A DNA stretch of 64,000 nucleotides. Origin: Epichloe hybrida. Lineage: Eukaryota > Ascomycota > Sordariomycetes > Hypocreales > Clavicipitaceae. Under the pieces are notes generated by a model, which worked only from the letters and a program-made list of their open reading frames with translations, was not told where the DNA came from and did no database searches. The stretch covers positions 310,001-374,000 of the forward strand of contig JAFEKR010000020.1 of NCBI GenBank assembly GCA_019022495.1, read 5' to 3'. Position numbers and translations under genes: made by a program. Positions 45,201 to 57,518 of this stretch are shown here, piece after piece. How positions within the stretch are numbered: position 1 is the first letter of the stretch; each line of letters starts with the position of its first letter.

Positions 45201-46101
45201 TCTTAGTTTGCTGTTGCGGCGCAAGCAACCCACTGGTCTGCCAATGGACTGGCAAATCTCCGCTATTCTTACAAGACTTTGTCTCAACTTGCAAAACTTT
45301 ATGAAGAACGGACAGTGGAGAAGGGGTGCAAAACTTGTTCGTCAGCAACGAAGGGACGAATGCAATAAACGTCAAGTCGTGTAGAATACTACGGCAGATC
45401 AGCAGAGGTGGGTGTCTCAGGTAGAAAAGAGCCGGTCAAGGACCACAAAGGTCAAAGCTATCTTTCTAGCAGTATGTATGTACAGTGGTGTAACAACAAG
45501 CTCAACCAGGACTAGAAAATATTTAAGCGGGGGGCGGAGCTTGGTAAGAAGAGCCCGTGCCAGCCTCAGCCTGGCTTTCCACTTGCCTGGCAACAGCGTT
45601 AATAATACCCCTCAGCTTTTTACATAAATATCGGATCATCTGAATGGAAAGCACCAGAACTATTACAGAAACGCCTAGAATGCACGGATTAGTAACTGTA
45701 CAATGCTTACCTCGGTAGGAAATGCCCAATACCTTTTCTTACCTGCGCAAGGCGGGGGGGGGCAGGCTCACAACAAACCAATGAGTCTTGGTGAAATGGC
45801 TTGGGTCCACTACAACTAGGTCCTTCCGAGTGATTCCCAGCTTTACGATTAAGCACGCAAACAAGGAAGCGAAAGAAAAGACCTCCTCGAATGTATCGAC
45901 ATTTCTGTTTCGTTTGAACCGCAATAGTTTGGATGACCTCGTTTCTTTTTAGATGCATCTCATTCTTTCCTCTGCGTGTGCTGCCCGTCAAAAGACCATG
46001 CATGCAACCCTCTTATCATTCAAAGATAAGGTGGGCGAGACCATTCGTCACGCTACACTCCCCAATCAATTTTCTCCATCTCTGAACGGCCTTGCGACAA
46101 C
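45201..46101. other. Intergenic region AVT-RMP1, with a possible small gene
   Basis: Contains the AVT1 promoter, the RMP1 promoter and a possible small minus-strand gene (45523-45924, listed separately). Confidence 0.45.
45523..45924 (-). CDS. Possible small membrane protein (tentative, frame uncertain)
   Basis: The 3' exon 45674-45523 reads GVSVIVLVLSIQMIRYLCKK, a likely membrane helix with a basic flank. A Gln/Ala/Pro-rich tail (AGTGSSYQAPPPA) follows to a stop. It sits behind a good acceptor (ttactaat branch site, ctag). Two donors fit: gtaagc, giving a 36-nt intron, or gtaaga, giving a 68-nt intron (45742-45675). The 68-nt version joins to an open frame ending FTKTHWFVVSLPPP only if the G9 run at 45754-45762 is one base too long. 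Start codon unknown. No family recognised; it may not be a gene. Confidence 0.3.
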
Positions 46102-46950
46102 ATGACCCTGCAAAAGAACCACCACGGAGCTTCACTACCGCCTTTGTCGTCATATTCGGACTCATCTAATAGCAGTGAACAAATCGTGTCATTGGCAAAT
46201 CAACTGCGCGCCACGTTGTCTACCATTTTACCTTTGCTAGATGCTTTCAATCACCGTCATCGAAACCAGCATCGAGCCGCGCCCTGGTGGTCGACTTTTG
46301 GGACAGCCCGGCGCTCGTTGAAAAGACTTGCTGCTCTCTTGGAATGCCATAGTTCAGGCAGCACGCGCCATATCATTGACAATGTCCGCACCCGTGTTGC
46401 CTGGTTGAAAAGTCACATACTGCCGCAAGCTTTTGTGTAAGTGATGCAAATTACGAAACATCGCTTTTGAACAGTGTCGAAATTAACTTTGTTTTATGAA
46501 TGTAGTGCTTTCAGCCAACTGACCGCAGATAACCAGCATGCGCCACTTGGTCTCTTTCTGCTCGCCCTTCTCGGTCAGGTGCATGATTCATTCGCAAAAT
46601 GGTTACCACAACACAAAAGGCTTCTAGCCCAGCCAGAGCATATATCCCAGATACCACGACAAGAACAAACGTGCCGCAACCCAGCTACTGCTGATGCCGA
46701 AAACATAGATAGAGGTGTCATCATCTCTAGAGAGACTATTCGTGGTATCAAAATCCATGCGCATAAAGAGGCACTTGCACCGTCGCCGACAACTCAATGC
46801 TACGAAACAAGCAAACCAATTGCTACGCCCACTGCGAAGGATACTGGAGAAGACGATGAGGGAAAAGTTGACAATAAGAAGGTGAAGAAGAAGAAGAAGA
46901 AGAAAAGGGGGGAGGACGCACTATCAAGTCTTTTTGGCTCTCTGGTTTAG
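46102..46950 (+). CDS. RMP1: RNase MRP protein subunit Rmp1
   Basis: Subunit specific to RNase MRP, which processes pre-rRNA and some mRNAs in the nucleolus. Exons 46102-46436 and 46506-46950, with a 69-nt phase-2 intron, give 259 residues. The family signature is the helical core with DAFNHRHRNQHRAAPWWSTF, a run of Arg/Leu helices, and, across the splice, LPQAFV-AFSQLTADNQHAPL followed by GLFLLALLGQV. The C-terminus has a Lys cluster (KKVKKKKKKKR) and ends DALSSLFGSLV. The call rests on the conserved core pattern, which is short but distinctive. Confidence 0.82.
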
Positions 46951-47328
46951 CAATAAAGGTCGGTTTACACGTGAAGAAGCTGTCATGGACACAAGGAACT
47001 CACTACGGCTTACGACGCAATGCATGTTCATGATCAAAGTGATTGATTGTAAGATGATCGCAAATGCTCGGCTCATCATCAGACAATGGAATATAATAAC
47101 AATACTAAAATAAGGACACGACAACGTCAGTACACTGCCAACAGACTATCTGCACATACCCCCGAAACCCATACAAATCCTCCCCAGTTCTTTGTCTTCA
47201 CTGCCTGTGCGCCGACCTCAGTCTCGTCCTGTTTCCGGATGAGCATCATGGTCACTACCCGTTGCTTCATCGATGTTCAAATTTTTATCTCGCTTGCGAA
47301 ACGTCATATCTGCTCAGCTCCTCATTTC
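46951..47328. other. Convergent 3' region RMP1-TUP1
   Basis: 378 bp of 3' flanks; nothing else seen. Confidence 0.5.
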
Positions 47329-49347
47329 CTAGTATGGACGATATGACCAGATGCGTGCTTTCATATCTCCAGATCCTGTCGCGAAATACCCGCCTTGCGG
47401 GCTGGGCGCCACTGAGATGACAGAGTTCTTGTGACCTTGGAGCATAAGCTGAGTTGTGCCAGTTCGTGGGTCCCAAAATTGGACACCTCGGTCCTTGGAT
47501 CCAGAGAGAACCCAATTGGCATCGGGTGTAAGGGCTACGGACAACACAAAGTCACGGTGACCCTCAAACGTCTTAACACACTTGCCACCTTTGGGCGCCG
47601 CACTCTGTCCGCCTCGTGGGGAACTAAGTTCCCACATTTTGATGGTTCGGTCCAAGCTGCCACTGACAAGGTCCTTGCCATTGGGCGAGAATGCCACAGA
47701 GTAAACAGAATCCTTGTGTCCGTCAGGGCCTTCGAGGCGTTCAACCAGAAATCCAGAGTGAATGTCCCAGACGCGTACACTCTTGTCCAAGGAACCAGCA
47801 GCAACATACTGGGTATCGGGAGAAATGGCAACAGTGGTGACGCCATCTTCAATAGTGAGGGTCAACGTGTTGGTGCCTTGCTCAATATCCCATAGCCGAA
47901 CAGTTCGGTCGCCGCTGCCGGATGCAATCGTCCGTCCATCGCGTGCAAAATCGAGGGAATAAATATCTTGCTCATGGCCAGAGAAGTGATTGCGAATAGT
48001 TCTTGATGCGATGTCCCATACCTAATTGGGAAACATAACTCATTAGTTCAAATCTTCTTTGTGTCAGGTTTGGCCCATAGGCAGGTGCAACTTACTCGGA
48101 TCAACTTGTCCTCAGCCCCAGTCGCAAGATAACGTCCGTCGGGGCTAAAGCACACGCTTCTTATATACAGATCGGCAGTCATGTCTTGAGCGTTATGATC
48201 CTCCAGAACGCATACTTTCTCTCCTGTCTGTACATCAAAAATTTGCGCGGATCTGTTGCAACCTGTGGCAACATATTTGCCATCATGACTGAACCGTACG
48301 CAGCAAACGACGCTCTCGTGAGTGAGGGAGTGGACCAAATCCACGTCCAAAACCCGCTGAACAGCAGGATTGAAGATAGCATACCAGTCGCTGCCGGTCT
48401 TCTTGTTATGTGGTGCCACCGCTTCGACCTCCAATTCGCCCAAAGCATTGCCAACAGGTGGCACACGAGGTCCAGCCATGCGGCCGTGATCCGGTGTGGG
48501 ATGGCTGACTTGAGGCGATTGAGCATTGCCAGGGTACGGCACGGGAGTATTGATCTGAGGAGTAGCAGGACCGACGGCGTTTGGTGGACGACCAACGCCA
48601 CGTCGGCCAGGACCTGGAGAAGCAGTACCTTGAGGTGGTTGAGGACCCATTCCATTAGATACGGGTCCTTGTGGGTAGCCTCCTTGGTAGGGAGGCTGTT
48701 GTGCATTGGGATGTGGTGGGGGAACAGGAAGTCCTGGGGGTCCCTGGGCCATCTGATGTTGAGGTCCCATCTGTTGCTCTTGTGGAGGAGCATGCTGTTG
48801 TTGCTGAGGAGGGGCAAGTCCAGCTTGATTACCACCAGCCATTATGCCGCTGAAAAGACCATTTCCTGGTGCGATTGAAGGAGGCTGTTGCGAGGGTCCT
48901 GGATGCTGTGGGGGGCCCGGCATGCCGGGGCCTCCTTTGCGGGCATTCTCGAGCTGGTGACGGAGCATGCTGATTTCTTCTTCATATCTGGGCAAAGGGT
49001 TTGTCAGTACGAATACTTTGTGCTGTTAATCCAAGTGCAGCCAGTCACTAAACCTACTTCTGCTTGAGAGTCATGTGTGTTTGCTCCATTGCGTATACCT
49101 TTTCTCGGACCAATTGCATTTCGCTGACCTGAGCAGAAACTGTGTAGTTACACACACTCACGTTAGTGAACAAATTTTGCCATTGAATCGCAAAGCCAGC
49201 ATTACACAACTCACTTTGGTGTTCAAAGCCTTCGGTCTGTCGAAGCTGGGTCTCGAACTCGGCTCGAATCTGGTCCAGGAGCTCGTTCAGACGTGCAGAG
49301 TTGCCCGGGGGAACGGCCCCCATGCCGCGATGAGAGTACATAGACAT
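47329..49347 (-). CDS. TUP1: Transcriptional corepressor Tup1 (RCO-1/TupA)
   Basis: Global corepressor that works with Ssn6/Cyc8. Four exons: 49347-49215, 49139-49058, 48987-48096 and 48021-47329, with introns of 75, 70 and 74 nt. The product is 599 residues (Neurospora RCO-1 is about the same). The N-terminal tetramerisation helix spans about 12-80 ([50 protein letters not shown]). A Gln/Pro/Gly-rich linker follows, then seven WD40 repeats in the C-terminal half: [38 protein letters not shown], and the end [13 protein letters not shown]. The start MSMYSHRG at 49347 was chosen; MYSHRG at 49341 is two codons downstream. RIP-mutated repeat DNA begins about 0.7 kb upstream. Confidence 0.95.
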
Positions 49348-50040
49348 GATAAAATCTGGATATGACGGAATGGCACAGTCGCAAAATGAAAATGTAATGG
49401 AAGCGCGCCACGAGTTATCGCCTTCCAAGACAGGCTCGGATTCGTAGCCACGTCGCGGGCGCCGCAAGTTTTCCTTCTCAGATTGCAGGTAAGCAGTCGA
49501 GGCAACGATGCTGGCGCGCGCCAACCAACGCCAGGCGCTGACGGGGAGAGCTCACTCGGTGACGGTAAGGCTGTTAGGGGCGAAGCTGCTCGCGGAAGGC
49601 TGGCAGCCAGTTGACACTTCTTCCCCCGGCGTCGCGCAGATGACGAATCACAACAGTGATGGTTGCAAGTTGAGATGTTTGGCCGCGTTGGTGGAGATAA
49701 GTGGGTAGGGGGAAGGAAGAAGGTGAAGAATGGAAGAAGACGACGGAGGAAGCAAAGCGTCGCTGGGCATGATGGGATTAGTGAAGCTATGGAAGCGAGA
49801 CTTTAAGCAAGGTGGACTTCAAGCACGGCGGGCGACGGGCGGGGCGCTAAGACCCACGACCCAAAAGCAACCGGGTGGGTGCAGGGGACATGAAGCAGGG
49901 CTGGTGTGGTGGGACATTCGTAGCGCGTTATCTTTTGTAGTACGGATTAGGGGGTGTGCCCTAGGAAAGAGACACACGCCTAGGCCCTCTAAACACGCAT
50001 ATGTCAAAAATTGAACACGCATATGCCGTTAGTCCTAATC
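49348..50040. other. TUP1 upstream region and boundary with repeat DNA
   Basis: GC-rich 5' flank of TUP1. From about 49,939 unusual sequence begins: ggattaggggg and, 90 bp on, gtcctaatcgg, plus a 12-bp direct repeat aacacgcatatg at 49992-50003 and 50014-50025. This may be the end of a decayed DNA transposon, but no opposite end was found. Confidence 0.5.
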
Positions 50041-50992
50041 GGGATGGACGGTCCACCCACCCGTTTTTAGTGTGGCTTACGTCTATTAATCTTCATAGTA
50101 CTATTAATTTAATTATAATGCTAATAATAAGTGTTTATTATTAAAGCTATTATAAGTGCCCTACTGGCGGATTATAGTAAATAAATTATATTTAGCTAGG
50201 CTCCTTCTCTAGGGGATTATTAGGGAAAAATTAACTTAGTGTTAGTATGAATATAGGCGTTATAGAGGTATAGTCTTCTTTTACTAACTATAATAAGGGA
50301 TTTTATATTACCTGTAATTATAATAATAAAAATGCTATTATAGTAGCTTATTGTAAGCTTGTAATAGTATTAAAAAGAGCGTTAACTTATATAGCAATGC
50401 TAGCAAGTGTGTTACGCTACGCGCCACGGCCATAGCGTGTAATTCCGCCATAGCCTGAAGCTAATAATAATAATATAGCCCTGCCCCTGCCTCTACCACT
50501 ACAGCCTAAAGCTATTAATGCTTGTGATTATAATGCCTATAATACCTATAATACCTATAATATAGCAAGCTTAATAACCATTTAGTCCCTTGCCCTAGCT
50601 AGTATATAGGACTATTCTAAAGCATTATAAATTTTACCTATACTTAAAACATTACCTTATAATATAGTAGGGCTATTATAGGCCTGCTATTGCCTACCTA
50701 TATTATTAGGGTTAGGCTTAATTATAGTAGTAATTTAAGTCTCTTATTTATCTATAATTAGCTTTAGCTACTAGTAATAGTTAAAGTAAGTTATAAGAAG
50801 CTTACTACTGCTCTCTAATATAGTAGTAATTATGTGGCTATAAGGGATTCTAAGCTATACTATAAACTTATAACTATATAAGGTCCTAGGCGCTTTACCT
50901 TCTTTTTTATCCTTTGCCTTCTAATATTACTAGATGACTTAATTTATTAGAAACTAGCCTAATTTATAGGCTAAAGGGTAAGTAATTAGGTA
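50041..50992. other. AT-rich RIP-mutated DNA left of the Gypsy element
   Basis: Composition changes to long TA-rich stretches poor in CA and TG, with stops in all frames. It includes a tandem ctataatac array at about 50,539-50,565. No protein family could be read. It is probably an older, decayed repeat. Confidence 0.6.
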
Positions 50993-50997
50993 GTTAT

Positions 50998-51232
50998 TGT
51001 TAGGAACTAGCCTTATGGCTACTGCGTATAAGCGTTTAGAATAAGAATATTATTCTTACAGAAGAAAAGGAGAACTCTACTAGTATTACATAGCATCCGG
51101 ATATATATCCCCTTATATGTAGTCTATGTGTAGTTTACATAAAGCCCTAACCCCTTTACCTAGAGTGCGTATACTTTCTAGAGCCTTTCTAGAGCTAGAC
51201 TTAACCTAAGCTTATAGCTTAAGTTTATAATA
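50998..51232. repeat. Gypsy LTR, left copy (3' LTR of the minus-strand element)
   Basis: 235 bp, same length as the right copy, but with many G-to-A and C-to-T changes relative to it (for example atatgtagtctatgtg against gtgtgtggtctgtgcg). Confidence 0.9.
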
Positions 51233-52999
51233 TACCCTTATACTTATCCCTCCCTTCCTCCTCCTATAAAAAAAGTAAGTATATATTAATACTAGACCTC
51301 TATTATATAGTTACTATAAAAAAACCTAGTAGGGTAATATAGGTAGCCTAGCGGAGCTAGTAGGTTACTAGGCAGGGTTATATCTCCGCTATATAGAGTA
51401 AAAAAATTTTTAGTATAGTAAGCGCCTTACTTTACTCTAGTCCTACCTTTAAAAACACTAGCTATCTCTTTTAAAACCCCCTATTACTAGCTATCTCCTT
51501 ACCTTCTTTACCCCCTTAACTTTACCCTAATCTTATATCCTATCTATTACTTACTAAACTTAAGCTTTACTTTAAGTAGCTCTCTTATTAGTAGTTATCT
51601 AGCCCCTTATTACGTAATATACTACCCCTATCTACTCTTAGCCTTTATTTATAAATATAAATAACCTATACTCTAATTAAAGCTTAACTAATTTATCCTA
51701 AAATATAAATAACCTATCTCCCCTCCCTTAACTTTACCTCCTTTTACCTCCCTATTATTATAATTTCTTCTTTTTATACTCTTTCTAACCTTATTTATTA
51801 ATTATCTTACTACCTCTAAGCTCCTTTCTTATATCTAGTTTACTCTTTATTATAAGTAGTATTATCTCCCTCTTTAACTAACTTACTACTAGCATACCCC
51901 CTCCCCCCCCTCTGCCCCCTCTTACCTTATCTAAGTATACTTACCTTAGTAAGTATATTTTAGAAGGAGACTTTAATAATAAGGACCTCTCTAATAGTAA
52001 GAAGTATAATTTTCTATATAGTTCTTATATAAATAATCTCTAAAATAAGGGTACCCTTAACTATACCCTAGGGCTAAACTAGGCCTATTACTATTATTAA
52101 GCTAGCTATTATATATACCTCTAGGAGAAGCACTTATATAGTGTAAACCTAAAACTTTACTATATCTTTAAATATCTTAAGAATCTTATATATATAGGAA
52201 AAGCTATTAAGACTTTAGCTATGCTATAGACTAGTAATAATAAGGGGTAGTGTACTACCCTTATAAAAACTTTTATCCACTACTATAAATATTTTAATAG
52301 TATACTTACTACTACTTATATTAATCTAGCTAAGGCCTAGCCCCTAGCCTCCTCCCCTATAGGTATAGCCTATACCTAGGGTGCCTCTAAGGTATAGTAA
52401 CTTATACTTACCTAGATAATACTTACTTACTAAGGATATAATAACCTAGCTACTAAATTCTTTTATAGTATAAAAACTATAAATAATAACTTAGCCTAGT
52501 CTATCTCTACCTAGGAGGTAGGTAATGCCTAAGTCTAATAAATAGCTAAAACCATTACAAAGCTAGCCTATACTATTACTAAGGCCTGCCGCTAATGTAA
52601 TAATAATAATAACACCCCCCCCCCTTCCTAAATTATTTTGTATTACAGTGGAATTTTAGCGCTAGGTTATACGTATATTAGATAGAAATTAGGTGTCTCT
52701 TAGTAGTCTTTAGTTAAATTAAAATACACTCTTTTAGGGCTATTATTTATTTGTATATCCCCCTATTATAATTTAAAATAGTTAAGTGCTTTTATATATG
52801 CTATGCTTTCTAATAGTTCCTAAGTTAGCTATATATAACCTCTTTATTTAACTAAGATATTTTAGTTTAAACCCTTACCTAGTGTGTTCTTAGCTATAAG
52901 GATTTCCTTTACCTAATACTCTATAAGATTATTATTAGTATTTATTATAACTAGCTCTAGTGGTGGATGTTTATTAGCTAGTCTTTAGCTTAGTAGTGG

Positions 53000-55700
53000 A
53001 TTATCTACTATATACTAAATTAAGTTAATATAAAAGATAGGATATAGTCCCCTTAGGATATCTAACCTAACTATTAGGGGCATAGGCACCTTAAGCACCT
53101 TATATTTAGCTATAACCTAATCTAACTTCTTATAAGGATAGTTTATTTTAATATTATAAAGGCTAAGCTATACGTAGTCCCTAACCTGGAATTACTCTAC
53201 TAGCTTATAACTACTATTTATATTCTCCTACTATTATTACTAGATAAAGGCTATTATAGCTTATGTTAAATCTATACTATCTTTTAAATATTATAGAAAG
53301 GCTTAAGCCCTCCCCTTTGCTAATATAGCTAATTGCCCTATAGGTAATGGATCCTGAATTATAGCTATATTAAACCTATAGAGTGCTATGTTTATACTTA
53401 TCCTAGTTACTAACGAATCCCTGTTATTTAATGCTAGCTAGTAAGCTAGTAGGTAATCTAGCTATTTAAATTAGGAGAAAGATAGTATTATATATAGTAT
53501 AGCTTATACTTCCTAGTTTGCCCTTTCTATGCTGCTATCTATCTATAGGTAATATGTAGTAGAAAGTAGCTACTACACGCTAATCTTATTATAAAGTTCT
53601 GTCTAAAAATTACTTAGCTAGTCTAACCTATAATCTATAATAATTTATATAAGGAATCCATAGAAACGCTACTAGTAGTATTTAAATTGTTTTGCGCATG
53701 CCCTAGCCTTTATTAATAATATTACTTCTAACTAGATATACTTTAAGAGCTAATTAGTAATAACTATAAGAAACCATAGCTAATCCTATATTTTTACTAG
53801 AAGGTTAGTTATAAAGTTAATAGATATTTATAACTAGTACTTATTAGGGGGCGGAATAGGTTTTAGCAAGCCTTATTGTAGTTACTAGCTTTTTTACCCT
53901 CTATAGTAGTAATAGTTTTATATAAACTAGGCTATATTCTATAATATGCTATCCTAGTGGAAGTCTCTTTAAAGCGCCTTAAAGGTTATATTTTAACCTA
54001 GGTGACCTAATAAGGGCAAGTTATGAACGCGCTATATTAATGTTATGGTTAATAGCTCCTACTTAGGGACCTATATCTGTCCTTAGAATTAGAGTAACCC
54101 CTTTATGCTAATCTAATAATTTGTGATTTATTCTCTAGTGTTAGTAGCGTCTAGGAACTTCCTAGCCCCTGCTACCACGGTGTCTATCTGTAACTTATAT
54201 ACCTTATCCTAGGCTAAAGACTAATCCTATAGAGACTGAAGGTGTTTATCTGTAAATATTAACTTACTAGTAGGCAAGACCCTTAACTTTATTAGGCTAC
54301 TATTAGAAGCACTTCCCTTTGCTACTATAATAGGTTTAAGGTAAATATGTGGTTGCCTCCCCTTAAGGGAAAACTTTGTAGGACTAGTTACTAACTGGAT
54401 AATTAGTGCCTTTACCCTTTTTATTCCTAGCCTCTTTAGATAATGTTGTGATAGTGTATCTAGTTATTTTGCTTAGGTGCCTAGTCTGTAATATAAATAG
54501 AAATTAAAGAGCGCTAGGGTCTTTACCTACTAAGCTTAATATTTAGATATCTCCCTTAGCGCTATAAAGTACTCTAGGTTCTTATAGTTTATTAGAATTA
54601 TAAATAGTTTGCTTACGCCCTATAGCTCTGCTAACCATGCCTTAAGATAGGAGATAATTACTAGTAACTCCTTATTATAAATTATGTAATTCTGCTAAGT
54701 AGGTTATAATTAAGCTAAATAGTAGGCTACTAGATATAGAATACTATTATTACTAAACTAGGAGAGATACCCCCTTAGGGCTATTCTAGAGTAGTCTGCC
54801 TTTACTAATATGTCCCTTTTAGGATCCTACTAAGCTAGGATTAGGTATAATATAAAAGCTAACTTTAATGCCTTAAAGGCCTTATTATATACCTCTATCT
54901 AGTGAAATAGGACCCTCTTCTTCGTTAAGTTAATTAAAGAACCTGTAATATTCGAGAAATCTAGTATAAAGTTATAATAAAAGTTAGTAAACCCTAGAAA
55001 ACCATAAACCCCCTAAACCCTAGTTAGTGCCTCCTAATCCTAAATTACTATAATCTTTTCTTTATTTAAAATAGATAGCTTTCCTTACTTAAATAATAAA
55101 CCCTAAGTACTTAACCTCTTTAGTAGTAAAGATATATTTCTTAATATCTAGGTTTAGGCTAGCTTATTATAATTTAGCTAGTACACTGCAAACCTTTTGC
55201 ATATAGTCCCTCCTTAAACCACCTAAGTAAACAAGCATATTATTAAGGTATATGGTAACGTAATTACTAAGTATCCTACTTAGCGTGCTATTAATATATT
55301 ATTAGAAAGTTACTAGTGTGCCTGCTAACCTAAAGGGACACATAAGCCATTTGAATAAGCTAAACCTAGTCCGAAATGCGGTCTAGTGTTCCTTACCTTT
55401 AGTAATATATATGTAATAGAACGCTAATTATATATCTAGCTTTATAAACTACTTTACCTCTAATAGTAATTATAATGTTTCCTTTACTAATAGTAAGGGG
55501 TAATAGTCTTATTCTGTAATCTTATTAAGTGTGTAATAGTTTACGCAAAACCTCTAGCTACCCCTAGGCTTCTTTATAAGTAGCACTAGGGCTACTACTA
55601 ATAAGAAGCTTACTTAAATCTACCCCTTATTTATTAAGTCTATTACCTGCTTCTAGATCTTAAGTAGATATTCTTAGGGTATATTATATAAAGGTGCTTA
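53000..55700 (-). pseudogene. Degenerate Gypsy pol (reverse transcriptase, RNase H, integrase)
   Basis: Read on the minus strand through stops. Near 55,560-55,300 the reverse transcriptase shows RFCVNYYTLNKIT and TAFRTRFSLFKWLMCPF. The active-site box at 55250-55239 reads YLNN instead of YLDD. RNase H shows NYKNLEYF at 54589-54566, in place of the family's TDHKNLEYF. Integrase remains near 53,960-53,650 include AKPIPPPNKYQL and ISINFIT, where the family has D before FIT. Asp-to-Asn changes at several catalytic positions fit G-to-A RIP. Boundaries are approximate. Confidence 0.8.
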
Positions 55701-56645
55701 TAGTAGGTTAGGCTTACTACTATCTGTGTTATGCTTTAGTTAAATATAGTAGTCTAACTTCCCTTAATATAGGGATAAGGCGCTTGCCTTACTCTCTAGA
55801 AATAAGTCTTAAAAATCCTATAATACCTCTAGTAAGGAAGTAAGAAGCTCCCCCTCTATGGGTTCTAGGGTTATATTAATCTGTAAGATTAATGTAATCT
55901 CCTGTAAGCTTATAGCGTATAGCTAGATGTTCTCCTTCTGCCTACGCGTATGTTATACTAAACCTATAAAGGTTAAGCTAAGAATTAAAACTGTGGGATA
56001 GTTAACTCTCCTATCTACTATAGCCTGTATATATAACCTATTTATAAAGCTAATGTAAACTTGCTACTGCGCTATATCTAGCTTAATTTTATTCTGTTTT
56101 ATCTATAGTGTCCCTAGGATTAGTTGTCTTGTTAATCCTAGGATTATATATACTATAATTAGTATCTTCTATCTGTTTAAATCTAGTTAAAACCAAACTA
56201 TATGTGATATATATAATTATTTCTCCTAACTCTCCTTTCCCCCTTGTTTTACACTAATAGTAGTGTAAACTAACCTCTTAGTTAGAAGAGGGAGGTGTTC
56301 TAATTAAAGCTTTTAGACTAGGCGTTTACTTATAGTAGTGTAGTAGTTATAACCTATATTAACCTAAGTATTTGTAAAGGTAGTCTTATTAATTAACATA
56401 GGAACTAAGAAAGGGCTTAAATTTATATTACTCTAGATCTCCTTATAGTCCTTACTAGTAATAACTATATGCTATAAAGCCCCTATATACCTCTTCCCTA
56501 TGTCCCTTATTAAATAACTTAATAATAGGGTTACTCTTTTTCTAACTAGTCTATGGATTTATTCTCTGAGTTAATAGCAGGTGCCTCTTTAGTGTTATAA
56601 GCGTTTATAGAAGACTTTAGCTAAGGATAGATAGTAGGATATAGT

Positions 56646-57518
56646 TGTTAAAAATAAGACCTATTTTTAGCCCTTTTCTAGTTAAAGAACCTTCTTATTA
56701 CTAGCTTGCTTTGCAAGTCTGACAGCTGCACTGCAGCTGTTAACGGTCGCGAGGGCAGCTATTAATAGCTGCGTCGTAGCTGTTAATAGCTATGACTGAC
56801 TATGTAGATGACTAATTAGTTAATTGCGTTGTGGCTGCAAGTGTAGCTATAACCACGCCACCAGTAATTAGGTAAGCTAGGGTAATGTAAGCTAGGGTAA
56901 TGTAAGCTAGGGTAATGTAAGCTAGGGTAATGTAAGCTAGGGTAATGTAAGTAGGTTACCCTATATATAACTTACCCTATAGCTATCTTTGATAATGATT
57001 TTCTCTTTATTTAGAGGTTATATAAAAGTTTTATATATAGTAAATTAAAGCTTAAAGATAGGGCTTTCTCTTTATATAAGGTTATTTTTTGGACTAAAAG
57101 TTAGTGTATATGGGTTGCTAGCTAGTATGGTAGTGAGTTAATTTTTTGGTTTTTACATATAAATGAATTTTGCGAAAAATTAAAAGTAGCCTGTAAGACC
57201 CTATTAGCGGCCTAGATCCACTGATATGGTTAGTAGGTCTATAAGAGGAAGAAGATCTTTTTAACTAGCTAGATAGCTAGTTCTCTTAACTAACAACAGC
57301 TGCATTACCTGTATAATATATCTAAAATCAATTCTATTGCTCTATAAGATATTATAAAAGTAATCTAAATTGAATTCTATTAGTTAATAACTGCTATAAC
57401 CTTCCGTTGCGTTGCGTTAATTGATTTAACGTTGCGGCCCTATCAGTCCCTGACCGTAGAGCTTGCACTTGTACAGCTGTTGCCAGCTGGCAGCTGGTAA
57501 CTAGCTCCCTATATTTCA
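56646..57518 (+). mobile_element. Solo Copia LTR nested in the Gypsy element
   Basis: 873 bp from TGTTAAAAATAAGACC to TTTCA, flanked by atagt (56641-56645) and ataat (57519-57523). This is a 5-bp duplication differing by one G-to-A change. It is homologous, in opposite orientation, to the LTR at 59451-60278. There are no internal Copia sequences beside it, so it is a recombined solo LTR lying inside Gypsy DNA. Confidence 0.85.
56872..56946. repeat. 15-bp tandem repeat inside the solo LTR
   Basis: Five copies of gtaagctagggtaat followed by a partial unit. The matching LTR at 59451-60278 has only about two units (near 60,020-60,050). Confidence 0.92.

Noticed and set aside
48186..48878. 230-codon plus-strand frame
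   Set aside because: Antisense shadow of the Pro/Gln-rich linker and first WD repeats of TUP1.
56646..57518. Reading the two inverted Copia LTR copies as terminal inverted repeats of a DNA transposon
   Set aside because: Each copy has TG...CA ends, one has its own 5-bp duplication, and the other abuts a polypurine tract and Copia pol; they are LTRs.
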